Positions 1-13,215 are shown, counted from the first letter of the stretch. The stretch: DNA of 64,000 nucleotides from Dallia pectoralis (GCA_029465975.1 CM055743.1:14890744-14954743), one strand, 5' to 3'. The notes: a model not told the origin generated them from the sequence alone. Made by a program: numbers and translations.

Positions 1-265
1 TGGAAGGTTACTCCTGGAGGGTTACTCCTAGAGGGTTACTCCTGAAGGGTTACTCCTAGAAGGTTACTCCTTGAGGGTTACTCCTGGAGGGTTACTCCTA
101 GAGGGTTACTCCTTAAGGGTTACTCCTGAAGGGTTACTCCTAGAGGGTTACTCCTAGAGGGTTACTCCTGGGGGGTTACTCCTAGAGGGTTACTCCTAGA
201 GGGTTACTCCTTAAGGGTTACTCCTGGGGGGTTACTCCTAGAGGGTTACTCCTAGAGGGTTACTT
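1..265. repeat. 14-bp minisatellite containing GGGTTA
   Basis: About 19 head-to-tail copies of GAGGGTTACTCCTA with single-base variants (GAAGG, GGGGG, TTAAGG). The array runs off the left edge. Every unit carries the hexamer GGGTTA, which is also the vertebrate telomere hexamer, but the 14-bp spacing makes this an ordinary minisatellite and not telomeric DNA. Confidence 0.95.
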
Positions 266-3200
266 CTTGTCAGCAACACACAGACACAATTTAAACGCAG
301 GCAGACGTGTTTCTTCAGCTCTAAGAATGAGGTTGTTTTTTCCCTCTTGTGGTATTTTTTATCCGGTTTTGGGTTACAGAACCACCTTTAGTGTGTGAGA
401 CGCGGGTCGCTACAATCGGCCCGCTCCTCCGCGATCAATAACCGTTGCTGAGCCGCTCTGAAACAGATCGATTAGTTCCCCTGATGGGCTGAGGAATCGG
501 AGCAGGGCACTACGTATGCAAATTACGTGCGATCCGAGGGTGGACGATAATTCACGATGAACCATCCCAGGGCGAACGAACACAGAAATGTTGGCCAGAA
601 CCGGTCCAGAAACAATGCAAGGTCACCTTGTCTGGGCACTACATGCTCAAGCATTTCAACAGGAGCGGGATATTAGCTCTTTCAATCTCGGTCGATTTGG
701 ATCTGTGGTGACAAGGACCAAAGTTAGCCTCAAAGACGCAGGACCTTTGAACACCATGAGAGTTAACTACAGAGAAAGCATGCCTTATTTTACATAATCA
801 TTTACATAAGGTTTCGGTTTACATTGCCACGTATCGTCAGATAAGCTGTGAGAGTGTTGTAGGCTGGAAAAAGTAAATGAGCGGGCAGAAATCCTTGTCA
901 GCTTGTTATTAGATGTCTTTTTGTAGGTTACGTAATTGCACCCGCTTAGAATTTTAATAGCAAAATCCAAATAAAATATTCTTTCAATTTTCTTTCTCCA
1001 TCTCAATCACCTTTGATAATAGGCAAAATCAAAAATACAGCTACTTTGAACATGAATTCATACCCTAAAATACCGATAATTGTGAGTCTACATTTGAGAA
1101 TCAATATCGTATCATTGGGTCTGGTCGATCGTCAAACACTTTGAAGAGGTATTTTGGGAGCTAGAAGTATTTTTCTATTCTGATCTTCAGAGCCAGGTTA
1201 CCAAAAACGTCCAGCGCTACTCTTGCATTCGAACATATGGAGGTGTGTTATGTGCCAAGAAATACACCAAACTCACTCTGTCCACTATACCTCAAGACAC
1301 ATTCTAAATATCACTCTTGATATTTGGTGGGAAGTCAATGACGCGGCCTCAGAAAGAATCTCTCTCAAGTTGAATTACAGCTGATACTATGTGAACTAAA
1401 TGCACTGGACGACAATTACTAAAGAACACTACCTATGGAATTATTACCCCGGGAATGACAGACAAAAACCGTGGCTGATTCAGATAGGATACATTTGGAA
1501 TAATTATTTCTCCCACCAATAAATTAACCATTATCGTGGAACAATCGGAAATTTCATCATGTCCTGGCAATAGCTCTAGATCGGCTCCCAAATGAAAAGT
1601 GTCGCCATAATATTTTAATTGAAGTTCTAAGCGTCATTATTTTTTAAGCAACCCCGGCGCTCGACCCAAATGCCCCCAGCCTGCTGATCTGAGCAGTGTT
1701 CTTGTGATTCGTTTTTGGGCAACGGATGACAAAGTGATCTTGTCATTTCCTTCTTCCCCCATTTGGAATCCAGCTTTGCAATCTATTATCTAACAGCTTT
1801 TTTTTACAAGTAACAGTAACTTTTCCTGACACGTTGGTATTAAAGTATCACAGAGAGCACACTTAATTGACAGAAAACCTAGGCTCTACAGAAAAAGCAT
1901 CACCATCATCTCTACTTTGTTTTGAGGATTTTTATCCCGGTAATTGTTTGAGCCGAAATTGGGCCGTCTCTCTCTTGGCGCTGAACGGAGGGAGATTCTC
2001 AAAAACAACTTTCTGAAATGCGGTGTAGAGACTCGGCACGGAAACATCAACGACACAACATCCACTCATGTCAACTGTGTTGTGTCAGCTTACAACATAA
2101 CGCTGTGATATAAACCCGGCAACCAGAATAACGGAGCAAAAATATTCCCAATTTATGTTGCATTCTCAAGCTACGCACAAACTTCCTGACTGACGTTTTT
2201 TTTCCAGTGAGGGAAAAAAACGTCCATTTCCCTCCGAGCGATAAACTGTAAATAGGGTTGATTGTCCTCCATCGGGCACGGGCAGAATATCAATGTGGCT
2301 TTCCAATTATTGACACGACCCAGTGTGTGGTCTGGACAGTGATAGAGGAGGCCTCCGCACTCTACAATATAAAGAGCTCGCCGGAGCTGAGAGGTGTCAC
2401 TGGAGTTCGGCCGATGGAGCATAAAGAAAAACGATCTTCGCCATAATCATTATTATGCCCTACGGATACTTATTGGTGGAAATATAGCGTCATTGGTGCT
2501 TCTTTGAAATTAATCTACCCTTTTTCTTGATCTTGGATTGCGGGGAGAATTTAATGTGTTAAGCACATTCCTGCTTAACGGTCTGTGGCATTAAATTATT
2601 ATCTCTACATTTGGAGAATTACACTATGGTCTACGTGAGAATGTGCCGCTGCTTTTTTTTTTATGTCACTCTCATTAGTTCCATTGATTTTTTGCCAACG
2701 GTGGCTGAGGTTAGCTGATGTTTGTAATGACAGTAATGTTTAAAGACAGCTGGACCATCGCGTCGCGTCTTGGCGCGGCAGGATTGCAGTTTGAGATCCA
2801 AAGCCATCTCTCCCACGTTTGGATCACGGACACTTGTTTTGTTAGTTATTGCCCTCACCTGTTTCCCTAATCACTGTCCCTATTTAAGTTCCACATTTCC
2901 CAGTGTATCTTCTCAGTCGTTGTCTGGCGTGTCACAAGTGGTGAACGCTAGGTTACAAATACTCTTAATCCACGTGTTACTTTAAAAAATGTATTGGGTT
3001 ATTTTATGCTTCATTGAAAAAAAGAACGAGCAAATAGCACAGAACATGGGATAAACAAAAGAAATTATATTCTTGCAGTGTCTAGAATGCACCTAATTTA
3101 CTGAGAAGGAACCTGAGCAGTTGGATGCTGAAAAAGCACTGTAGTGCACTGAATCAGTGGAGTGGGCAGAAGAGTTACCTGGAGCTGTGGCAAGTGCCAG

Positions 3201-4679
3201 ATCTGCAGGGGATTGGCGGTGTATCTGCAGGGCAAGCCATGGAAAGATGTGTGTTGATGCTGCATGGAGTGGGAAATGTTACCGCGATCAATTCAAGGAC
3301 TTGATACCTAAGGCGAGGAAAGCGGCAGAAAGCAGCAAGAGTCGAAAAGCCATGGCCGCTTTTTCTGAGAAGTAACTGTCCCCCGTCGCAACTGCGAAGG
3401 AAACACAGGTCGTGTCAACCAATTGACGTGGGATCGAGGTCGGGGAGGTCGTGAAGAGACGTTACAGCGCCCCTACCACTGCCTGACAGACCAGTCCGGG
3501 ACTTAAGAGCTTCCCGCATGAAAAGCTGTTGCTGCCATGGCGAGATCAAACCAGATTCTGTCAGAACCTCCTCGTAACGAACTATATGAGGAAAATAACT
3601 CTCGGCTATGGCGCCTGCATCCAGCGGACGTTACCCAGAATCCCAATGAGTCGAGGACAGACTCAACACGACGGGAAGCGCCCAGTGTGAGGAACGGGCG
3701 ATGGAGACTGATGAACGCATGCCGCAGGGCCTTCTAGCGGGCGGCAGCATCTGGCCCGTACGCCGCAGCGTCGCCCAGGTAGACCGTGACCCTGAAGCTG
3801 TCGGGTAGGAAGGTTGTCATTATCTTCTGAGAGCAACTCGGTGCTGAGCTTTGGCAGGAAGCCACGGGTTTGCAGCGATACAGACCGGCGAGGAAGAGCC
3901 GTCAGAGAGAGCTGTCAGCTGCTTCATTTTAGGAAGTGGATATTTATTGGGGACCGCTGCTTTGTTGTCAGCGCAGATATTAATGCGACGCCTCCCCTGA
4001 GTTTTTTCGAACAATCACCAGCTGGACAGCCGCGATGAGGCGTTTATAAAGTGGGATTAGATCTTCCGCTGTGAGACCTTGGAGATTCCGCCAAAACATC
4101 TTCGTTTGGCGAACAGACCGCGTGTAACAAATCCCAAGCTCAATATTTGTCCCAATCCACTGAACAACTCTGGATACCGTTGGTGTCGTGAGAGCACAGC
4201 TGAAGAGACTTGTTGTCCACTGTTGTCGGGTGAAGACAATCACAGACTGACAATAAGGTCCCGGCCCATGTCGTTTGCACCCAACGAGGCAGACGCCATC
4301 GATCCGGCTCTGGCCCTAGTCAAATAGTGCGGTGGACGGAGGCTAAGCGCTAAAATAACAGTTTGAGTGTAAACACATTTAGCACATCAGATGTCAAGGA
4401 GTGCATGGACTCAGCTCGCTTCTCAGTGAGACGGGGATGGGGTGGGGTGGCATTTTATGTCCCGTCAACTGATCACTGTCTGTGTGATGCATCAGCTCGT
4501 GAGTAGCGGCGCCACTTTGGGAAATGACTGGACTTCTGACAGCATCTGCATGTCTGACCTTTACCCAGGCAATCTGGAGTCCGATCTGAAGCGTGACGGG
4601 CGGATTCACAAATGCCGAAACATCTCTATGGGCACCGTTTTGCGGGGGCCTCGCTAGCTGTGTTATAGCAGGTGAGTTG
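266..4679. other. Intergenic, no gene recognised
   Basis: I see no exon, RNA gene or complete mobile element in this 4.4 kb. The reading frames present are short (at most about 87 codons) and show no family motif. Around 2850-2910 the text 'CCCTATTTAAG' in a pyrimidine-rich setting is reminiscent of a retroelement promoter, but too little supports calling one. Confidence 0.5.
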
Positions 4680-4696
4680 CATGTGTGTGCGTGTGT

Positions 4697-4765
<69 letters not shown>

Positions 4766-4775
4766 CGTGTGTCAT
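4680..4775. repeat. (TG)n microsatellite
   Basis: An almost pure TG/GT run with a few GC interruptions. The open frames here on both strands (poly Cys-Val, poly Thr-His) come from the dinucleotide repeat and are not genes. Confidence 0.97.
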
Positions 4776-5412
4776 GGGGTACTGTGTTACTGCCACATCT
4801 TCAAATAACAGTCTTTCTTGAGCCTCGGTTTTGGACATTTTCCTTTCAACCAGCTGACCTGTTTCATATATGTTGTGTGTTGCTCCAGAATTTCATGCTG
4901 AGATAAAAATTTGAAATCCTCTACAGGGAATGTGCTTTTTTTCCTGGCACTAGGTACAGAATAGCACGTGTAACAGGTTGGTTCCGAACAGATTTTTACT
5001 TGACTCCCGGAGAATATACAGGAACGTCTGAACGAGGTAGAAACAAGTCTGGAGGAGGAGGATGAAATATAGTGGAGATGACAAGCGAAGGATCAATCAC
5101 GCTCGTTGCCAATTAGTGTACGGCTTTGATTAGTCACCAAAACATTCTCACATAGAATGTGAGCCAGCCAGCATAACAGCAATGTGAATCCCTTTCCGCC
5201 CGAAGAATGGCGGCCATTTCAAACCAAACTAGAGAGCATATATCAACACGCTTAACAGCGTACCGCAATTAGCATAACATAACGTAACACCACCCGACCA
5301 CACGGCTTAAAAATAGTTACAAAATAGTTTATATATTCATGCTTCGGAGAAGGAGTTGTAAATGTGTCTCATTTAGCGGCTAACATTAGGCCGACGGTGT
5401 TCAGAGACAGAT
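4776..5412. other. Intergenic, nothing recognised
   Basis: Unique-looking sequence between the TG microsatellite and the 18-bp array. I see no coding or RNA signal. Confidence 0.5.
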
Positions 5413-5660
5413 ATGGTACATGGTATTAATGCTGTACATGGTATTAATGCTGTACATGGTATTAATGCTGTACATGGTATTAATGCTGTACATGGTATTA
5501 ATGCTGTACATGGTATTAATGCTGTACATGGTATTAATGCTGTACATGGTATTAATGCTGTACATGGTATTAATGCTGTACATGGTATTAATGCTGTACA
5601 TGGTATTAATGCTGTACATGGTATTAATGCTGTACATGGTATTAATGCTGTACATGGTAT
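5413..5660. repeat. 18-bp minisatellite, about 13.7 copies
   Basis: Nearly perfect tandem copies of TACATGGTATTAATGCTG. Because 18 is a multiple of three, stop-free frames of about 92-100 codons exist on both strands (for example a repeated VHGINA on plus). These are repeat translations. The near-absence of variation between copies suggests recent expansion or homogenisation. Confidence 0.96.
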
Positions 5661-6685
5661 TCGTGATGTGTACATACACTGTACATGGAATACATGATTT
5701 CTGAGTCAGTACAAAAACAGCTTCCTAGAAGCTGCATTTCACCCAGCGGACCCAGACACAGAGCAGACACAAATACCACACCTAAGCGTGACAGATACCT
5801 TCATAGGCTAATTATTTTCGTTAAACCGAACCTAACTTAGCAAATTAGGCGATATCTTATTACATGCACATATTCACATCCCACACTAAACCATTTATAT
5901 TTTACAGTGGGGTCACTGTAAAAACAGTATTTGGGGTTTATTTTGTTCTGTCACTAAAGGACCAGATTTGACCTAAGCAATGTTTAAATACTTGTTAGCG
6001 CTTTCAATTTACAAAGAACTGGTTGTCTTTAAGTCGCACACTGTGTATTTCTATACTGAAAATGTATAATGTATGCTATAAAAATTACCAAATATAGATG
6101 CAACTTAAATTGATACAAAAAACCTGTCTTTCCCCAGTTTCCTATCTGGAAAATAATTATAAAGCGTTGTCTTAAAAAAAAAATACCCATCTCCTCGAAG
6201 TAATTTTGTACATAAAGTCCAGTTCGGACATTCTGTATGCTTTGTTAATCTTGATTGATTTAATGTATTAAACTTGGTGAAAATATGAATCTATATAGAA
6301 TTTAAATTGATTCAAACGAATGACCTTTATATACCAATGTATACATTTTGACAGAACATGAATGGATCAAATCAAAAGGTAGATGCAACAAATGCCATTT
6401 CAGTCTTTGGTGCTTAACCTGAAGTGATAAACACTCAAACACACCAATGCAAAGTGTTGGTTTTGCTTTGGCACACACAATACATTAAAAAAAACACATA
6501 CACACTAGCATACATTCATAGAAAACGAACACACTCCGTCAAACGCAAATAAAGGAGGGGGGGGCACATAATTACGTTTGCACATTTCAACACATATAAT
6601 TATCGGTAATTATGCACAAAGTACCTCAGAAGCATCAGTCATCATCCACACTGCTGCCTCACTCGCATGTAAATACATATCTCAC
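5661..6685. other. AT-rich intergenic stretch
   Basis: AT-rich sequence without a recognisable gene. Short A runs and small CA-rich patches occur near 6480-6520. No conserved coding frame is visible. Confidence 0.5.
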
Positions 6686-6965
6686 TCCAACAGACGGACA
6701 GAGAGACAGACGGACAGACGGACAGAGAGACAGAGGTACAGACAGAGAGAGAGACAGATGGACAGAGAGACAGAGGTACGGACAGAGAGACAGAGGTACA
6801 GAGGTACAGACAGAGGTACAGACAGACAGAGGTACAGACGGACAGAGGCACAGACGGACAGAAAGACAGAGGTACATAGAGACAAAGGTACAGAGTTACA
6901 GACGGACAGAGGTACATAGAGACATAGGTACCGAGATACAGACAGACAGAGGTACAGACATAGGT
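6686..6965. repeat. Degenerate GACAGASR-type 8-bp repeat
   Basis: Purine-rich tandem repeat built from about 8-bp units such as GACAGACG, GACAGAGA and TACAGAGG. It gives Arg/Thr/Asp/Gln-rich frames on plus and Ser/Leu/Cys-rich frames on minus, which I do not treat as genes. Confidence 0.9.
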
Positions 6966-7242
6966 AAAGAGGCCGACTGACTAAACCAGTCTACCCTTTA
7001 CACAAAAGGCACAGACGCACTCACACGCCAAACGGGGGAGGCAGAGAGAGGGGCGGTGTTGGCGTACTCACGGAATGAATCAGACGACACCAGGAGCCGA
7101 TATCAAGATTCCTGAAGAAGCAATCCGGCTTAGTCCCGGCGGAAATGGGGGAAGCACAGCGATAACAGGAACGGAGACACAGAGATGTAATCCAAGAGGA
7201 AGGGGTGTCAGGAGGGACGTGGTGTGTGGGGGGGGAGGTGTT

Positions 7243-7478
7243 CTGGGGAACTGGGTCTCTGGGACTCTGGGTCTGTGGGTCTCTGGGACTCTGGGTCTGT
7301 GGTTCTCTGGGTCTCTGGGTCTCTGGGTCTGTGGGTCTGTGGGACTGTGGGTCTGTGGGACTCTGGGTCTGTGGGTCTCTGGGCCTCTTGGTCTCTTGGT
7401 CTGTGGGTCTCTTGGTCTCTGGGACTGTGGGACTCTGGGTCTGTGGGTCTCTGGGTCTTTGGAACTCTGGGACTCAAG
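7243..7478. repeat. 8-bp GGTCTSTG minisatellite
   Basis: Tandem 8-bp units alternating among GGTCTCTG, GGACTCTG and GGTCTGTG, about 29 copies. Frames of 88-135 codons overlap it on both strands and come only from the repeat. Confidence 0.92.
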
Positions 7479-9509
7479 TTAGTGCTTTAAAAGGGTTTTG
7501 TATTTGTTTCTTTTTTGCCAAGCAGTGTTTTCTTCCTTGATATGGTGATGTGGTGTACCGGGAACGCCAAAGGAATTATGTCCAGCTTCTGTTTTTGTCC
7601 TTTTACAGGAAACTATTCTCGTTGCAAAGGCATAAATCTTCCGAGGGAATGAGGAAATGAGAAATTGTCTAGGGGAGAGGAGAAAATCCAACAGCAGCAA
7701 AAAAGGGAAGTGGAGAGAGGTGAAGGCGAAGTGTTTCCCTTTCCACACCGACGGAGGACTGGAAATAAGGGAAGAACGAACGAGCGCGCGCCGCTAACAA
7801 ATAAAAGAACTGGAAAGAAAAAATACAGCTGGAAAATAAGGCGTACTCCACCCCACACATAGTCTCTGTCTTCCCTGCTCAGCTGATGAGCAAAAGCCCG
7901 CTACCACCAGAACGGATCAACCCCCTCGAAAAGGATCTAGTTCTCTGAGATGAACAGAGAGAGGGGATGTGAACCCAATTAAAGAGGAAGAAGATAAGGG
8001 CGCACATCTGAGACACCTGTTCCCTCTTCTCTTTCACTTCTCTCCCACTTCTCCTCGTCACTCTCTCACTCTCTCTCTACCCCTTCACCTGCCTGGCAAG
8101 ATGAAGGCATATAATCAAATTATCTTAATTGGCCCCGAACGTGGTGACAGTCCAATCTTTCAGAGGCAACCGTTCTCTCTATCTCGCTGACTGTCTGTTC
8201 TCCCTCTATCCGTCCTCGCATTTGTTCTCCGTTTCGCCTGAGGGACGGCGCGGAAGGCGGCCTCAGAGAATGCCAGCGACACCGACGGCTGTACGTCGTA
8301 AGGTCGAGATCTGGTTGCGTCACAACACGATCTGTTACCCAGAATTCCACTTTCCACCCTCAGTGTCTCGTCAACAAGAGCCAGACCACGGGTCTATCAG
8401 CTCTCGTTAACGTCTCCGCACCTGTTCTCCTCACTCGACGCGTTTTTCCCTTTCGCTGTTGCTAATTTCTCTCAGGTGTCGCTTCACCCCGGGAAGGGGG
8501 TGAATTTGAATATCACACTGCCATCTTTAATAAGCAACAATAATTAGTCAAAAAAGAAAATGCTGAGAATCTCAGAGGATAGGTACGTAACCCTGTTGCA
8601 GTTTGAAAGTCTCTTTCGGTACCGCGTTCTGAGAGTTGAGGTTTTTGAGTCGTACGTTTTTTCTACATCCACTTGTGTTGAGCTGCGGGCTACATAAAAA
8701 CTACCCCGAATCCTCTCTCTATTCACAGTGGCGGCAGAACACCGAGGCTTTGAACAGAACCGGTTGCCATGGCACCCCCAGAGGAGGCCGGCTCGATGCA
8801 AAGTCTTTAGGTGCGAGGGACGCGAGGTCCTCTGGAGGTTTTCACACAGATGACTGGCCCCGTGTGGGAGGTGTGGCCTTTGGCAGGACAGGGCTGAAAA
8901 TGGACGCCAGGTGGAGAGGTCGCCAGGGCTGATCTGGAACCTGCAATAATAGAAATAAGAAACTGTTATAAGCGCGTGTGCGTGTAGGATCGTGGTGGCA
9001 ACCAGTTAGTTTAAATTGTTGTTTCGGTTCATTTATCAGAAACAGATAACAACACCAGCACGTCCCGGGATTTCAAACGACAACTGTGATTCGCGCAAAA
9101 ATATTTCTTCGTCACAACTTCATTTCATTTTTACGTTTGACCCAGGGTTAGGGCAAGAATCTGGGTTATGGTGAGGGGTTAGGGTTACAGTAAATGTATA
9201 GTAACGTTTACTGCCTAAAAGCCTTCCGCTTGTAGAGTGCTACAGAATGACATGATTGTGTGTGTATAGGTGCAGTGTCTCGACTTACGCAGTGTCTCAA
9301 CATCATACCAATTATTCACAGTGTCTCATTGAAAAATGTAACGGCTTCCAAGAGCAAGTAGACCGGACTTTAAACTAGGGGGAACGGTGGTACGATTTCG
9401 TTTGATCCGATTCCATTTATTTGTCAGGGGGCCACGTTAAATTATTACATCGATGATTTGAGTGAATCCTGATGAACCGAACCCGATTCAACACGAACAG
9501 GATTTAGAC
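7479..9509. other. Intergenic, no gene recognised
   Basis: Unique-looking sequence with frames under about 100 codons and no family motif. A short telomere-like patch (GGGTTAGGG, GGGTTAGGGTTA) lies at about 9147-9186 and is too short to be a telomeric array. Confidence 0.45.
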
Positions 9510-9655
9510 GCCGGTGAGGTTGTTGTTTAAGAAATGTTCTTCCCGGCCTCAGACGTGTGTGTTTGATTTCCCCGGTCGGGACCGGGAGCATTTGTATGGA
9601 AGTAGTACGGTAAGATGTTCTGGATAAGAGCGTCTGACGAATTACTAAAACGTTC
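9510..9655 (+). mobile_element. tRNA-derived SINE (HpaI/SmaI-like tail)
   Basis: A B-box-like motif GTTTGATTTCC near 9567 is followed about 60 bp later by TCTGGATAAGAGCGTCTG (9617-9634). That tail closely resembles the GGATAAAAGCGTCTGCTAAATG end shared by many teleost tRNA-derived SINEs, including salmonid HpaI/SmaI types. The 5' half is diverged and the A box is not clear, so the left boundary is approximate. Confidence 0.5.
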
Positions 9656-9989
9656 AAAAGAATCGTTCAAAACCCGAATGAATATACAGCGATTCATTTG
9701 CATGTTCTGAGTTTAACCCCGTTTTATGTTGACTGAATAATCAAACAGCAATTCATTGCACAACTATTGCACCAACAATATTCACTTTTTTGTAAACAAA
9801 AATAGAACTGGATATCATCAAATCATAATTTCCCGTCGATTCGCGGGAGAAATGAGACGATCAAGTCTAACGTGTGAAGTTAGTTTCTTATATATAGACA
9901 GTCTGATAACATTTTGGCAAATCATTGTTTTGTGAAGCATGCTCTTAAATGCCACACGTATTGTGCAAAACAGGCACAATTATCAGTCA

Positions 9990-10986
9990 TGTTATAGTCC
10001 ATCCTGATATAGTCCACCCTGTGATAGTACAACCTGTTATAGTCCATCCTGATATAGTCCACCCTGTTATAGTACAACCTGTTATAGTACAACCTGTTAT
10101 AGTACAACCTGTTATAGTACAACCTGTTATAGTCCACCCTGTTATAGTACAACCTGTTATAGTACAACCTGTTATAGTCCACCCTGTTATAGTACAACCT
10201 GTTATAGTACAACCTGTTATAGTCCACCCTGTTATAGTACAACCTGTTATAGTACAACCTGTTATAGTCCACCCTGTTATAGTACAACCTGTTATAGTCC
10301 ATCCTGTTATAGTACAACCTGTTATAGTACAACCTGTTATAGTACAACCTGTTATAGTACAACCTGTTATAGTCCACCCTGTTATAGTACAACCTGTTAT
10401 AGTACAACCTGTTATAGTACAACCTGTTATAGTCCACCCTGTTATAGTACAACCTGTTATAGTCCACCCTGTGATAGTACAACCTGTTATAGTACAACCT
10501 GTTATAGTCCACCCTGTTATAGTACAACCTGTTATAGTACAACCTGTTATAGTCCAACCTGTTATAGTACAACCTGTTATAGTACAACCTGTTATAGTAC
10601 AACCTGTTATAGTCCACCCTGTTATAGTACAACCTGTTATAGTACAACCTGTTATAGTACAACCTGTTATAGTCCACCCTGTTATAGTACAACCTGTTAT
10701 AGTCCACCCTGTGATAGTACAACCTGTTATAGTCCACCCTGTTATAGTACAACCTGTTATAGTACAACCTGTTATAGTACAACCTGTTATAGTACAACCT
10801 GTTATAGTACAACCTGTTATAGTACAACCTGTTATAGTACAACCTGTTATAGTCCACCCTGATATAGTACAACCTGTTATAGTACAACCTGTTATAGTAC
10901 AACCTGTTATAGTCCACCCTGATATAGTCCACCCTGTCATAGTCCACCCTGTCATAGTCCACCCTGTTATAGTCCTCCCTGTTATA
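9990..10986. repeat. 15-bp minisatellite, about 66 copies
   Basis: Copies of GTTATAGTACAACCT alternate irregularly with GTTATAGTCCACCCT and a few GATATAGT variants. The 15-bp period keeps frames open over about 1 kb on both strands: one plus frame of 389 codons and two minus frames of 346 and 339 codons. The predicted peptides are monotonous pentamers with no domain, so I reject them as genes. The two unit types resemble a variant-repeat map of a polymorphic minisatellite. Confidence 0.97.
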
Positions 10987-10987
10987 A

Positions 10988-11325
10988 CCACCACAGTGTA
11001 CATCAATGTACTATACTGTATTCTCCCTGTAACAACCAGTGTACATCAGTGTACTATACTGTATTCTCCCTGTAACAACCAGTGTACATCAGTGTACTGT
11101 ACTGTATTCACCCTGTAACAACCAGTGTACATCAGTGTACTATACTGTATTCACCCTGTAACAACCAGTGTACATCAGGGTGTACTATACTGTATTCTCC
11201 CTGTAACAACCAGTGTACATCAGTGTACTATACTGTATTCACCCTGTAACAACAACAGTGTACATCAGTGTACTATACTGCATTCTCCCTGTAACAACCA
11301 GTGTACATCAGGGTGTACTGACACA
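10988..11325. repeat. 43-bp minisatellite, about 7.5 copies
   Basis: Tandem 43-bp units that begin GTAACAACCAGTGTACATCA and end in a CTCCCT or CACCCT motif. The array directly abuts the 15-bp array, making a composite repeat block of about 1.3 kb. Confidence 0.93.
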
Positions 11326-11329
11326 AGTC

Positions 11330-12503
11330 ATTGTACGCTCTCCAAACATTCCCTCGTGTTGCTATGACATTAGCAGCATGGTCATATCACGCACTTTGCC
11401 ACCAAGTGAGTCTGTTTTCCGGATAATGGAGAGGCGGACCCAAATACCTGGGAAAGCGTAGCCTCAGCGCCTGGACATCCCAGAATTTCTACAACGGCGA
11501 GTGCATTAGCATTCGAGTAACGCCGTGGCGACAGGTTGTCGCACATTAGCTCCCCACGCGCATCGGCATCGGTTACAGCTAGCGCCGAGCACCCGGAGCT
11601 TGACCCGCCCCAGCGGGGGGACGGGGGGGCGGTGGTCATGTGGCCTCCATCTTTCTCATGCGGCTCGCCTAGCGGCTATACCGGTCGCTACAGCACTCAG
11701 ATACCCAGCTTCATCCCGACACTCCAGCTCGAAGTGCCAACGCCGAGATCAGCCTTTGTACCTGTTGTGTACGGGTACGCCGGCACGCTTTCAACTCGTA
11801 GGGCGACAACTATATTGAGCGCGAGTACGGAAAGTGTGTGTGGCGTGTGTGTGTGTGGGTGGGGGGGTATGCGGGGAGGGTATGTAGGGAGTTTGGAGTG
11901 CGTGTGGGGCGACGCTGATGACAGACATATTATCCGGATGAAGAGAAAGCCTCCGGGCAGATTGTGGCCCTTAACAACGGATCAGCGCTGCCCGAACCCA
12001 GCCGCTCAGAGATCAAAGACCCCCGGGTAACCCTGGGAACGCGCCGACGGCCCGAGTGCAGGGGAGCGAACTGGCGCTGCGAGGACCATTTAATGCGGGT
12101 GGGTTTCCTTGGGGGAAGATACGGTACGGATATCACGAGGCCGTTCGGGATGAGTAATGTCCCGGGAGCGTCGGCCGATATATCTACGGTCACATCATCC
12201 GGGTTATAAATTGAGCCCCAGACAAGAGAAGCGCTGGTCGGCTCTGATATCATCCCAGCCCTATCGATGTCATTTGAGAATATTCCTACCGAACCGATTA
12301 ATACATGTTTTTTTGGGACATGGTCTTTTGTCCCTTTCACAATTATTTCTTCAAACACCAGTCGAGTTATAGTCCTGTCATCGTGGGTCACATGTGCATG
12401 TTTACGCGCCAGCTGAAGACGCTTCTGTGTGTTTTTAACTAAACTGTGTTTGTGAGGGTGTTGTTGCTCGTGTACATATGTGTTTCACAGGTGTGTGTGT
12501 GTG

Positions 12504-12554
<51 letters not shown>

Positions 12555-13070
12555 CCCACAACCTTCGCTGAGGTGTAGCCAGCGTCACTGAACAAATGCT
12601 GGTTTGTCATTGGTGCGTTCTATCCCCAAAGCGTCGCCATCGCAACGAACAAGTCGACGGGCACCGACGGTACCTTGAACCCTCCGCTCCCCCGTCACCT
12701 GACACCCGTCAGCCGGAGTGACGACCAGAGTGAACGTGAACATGCCGTCATATGTCACACAAGGTTTCACAGACACAGGTATCCAGGAGTGGTGAATGTG
12801 GCGGTGAAAGCATATGGCTGTGTTATGGATGTGATGGAGGGTTCGAAGGAACTGGGGAGAGGGGGGGAAAGATGGGGGAGTAAGCTGGGGGAGATGGGGG
12901 GGTAAGCTGGGGGAGATGGGGGTAAGATGTGGGGGTGGGGGTGCAGGAATCAGAAGAAATGCAAGCGCTGGTTTTTGACCCAAGAACGCCTTGGTTCCGG
13001 TTGACTATCGGTCAACTTCCTGGCTGGCCCCAAGGTTCCCTGGACGGGTGGCCGGGAATGACCGATGAGG
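11330..13070. other. CpG-containing intergenic stretch
   Basis: GC- and CpG-richer sequence around 11.4-12.2 kb, with a TG microsatellite at about 12492-12552 and G-rich low-complexity DNA at 12840-12950. Frames of 153-164 codons exist on both strands (11536-12030 plus, 11930-12391 minus), but I recognise no domain and cannot support a gene. Confidence 0.45.
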
Positions 13071-13073
13071 AGT

Positions 13074-13215
13074 GAATGAATGGGAGAGAGGGAATGGGGG
13101 AGGGAATGGGAGAGAGGGAATGGGGGAGGGAATGGGAGAGAGGGAATGGGAGAGAGGGAAAGGAGAGGAAAGGAGAGAGAGAATGGGGGAGATGGAATGA
13201 GAGGGAATGGGAGGG
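13074..13215. repeat. Purine-rich GGGAATGGGAGAGA minisatellite
   Basis: About ten degenerate 14-bp copies of GAATGGGAGAGAGG. A (GA)n run follows at 13379-13409. On the minus strand this gives Pro/Phe/Leu/Ser-rich frames that are not genes. Confidence 0.85.

Noticed and set aside
3157..3375. 72-codon plus frame with a Lys/Ala/Ser-rich end
   Set aside because: No recognisable domain, splice partner or conservation signal could be seen. Possibly part of an old retroelement, but unsupported.
4680..4906. Cys/Val and Thr/His-rich small frames
   Set aside because: Translation of a TG dinucleotide run.
9922..11118. Frames of 339-389 codons on both strands
   Set aside because: They are monotonous translations of the 15-bp minisatellite, whose length is a multiple of three. 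No start context, domain or splice signal supports them.
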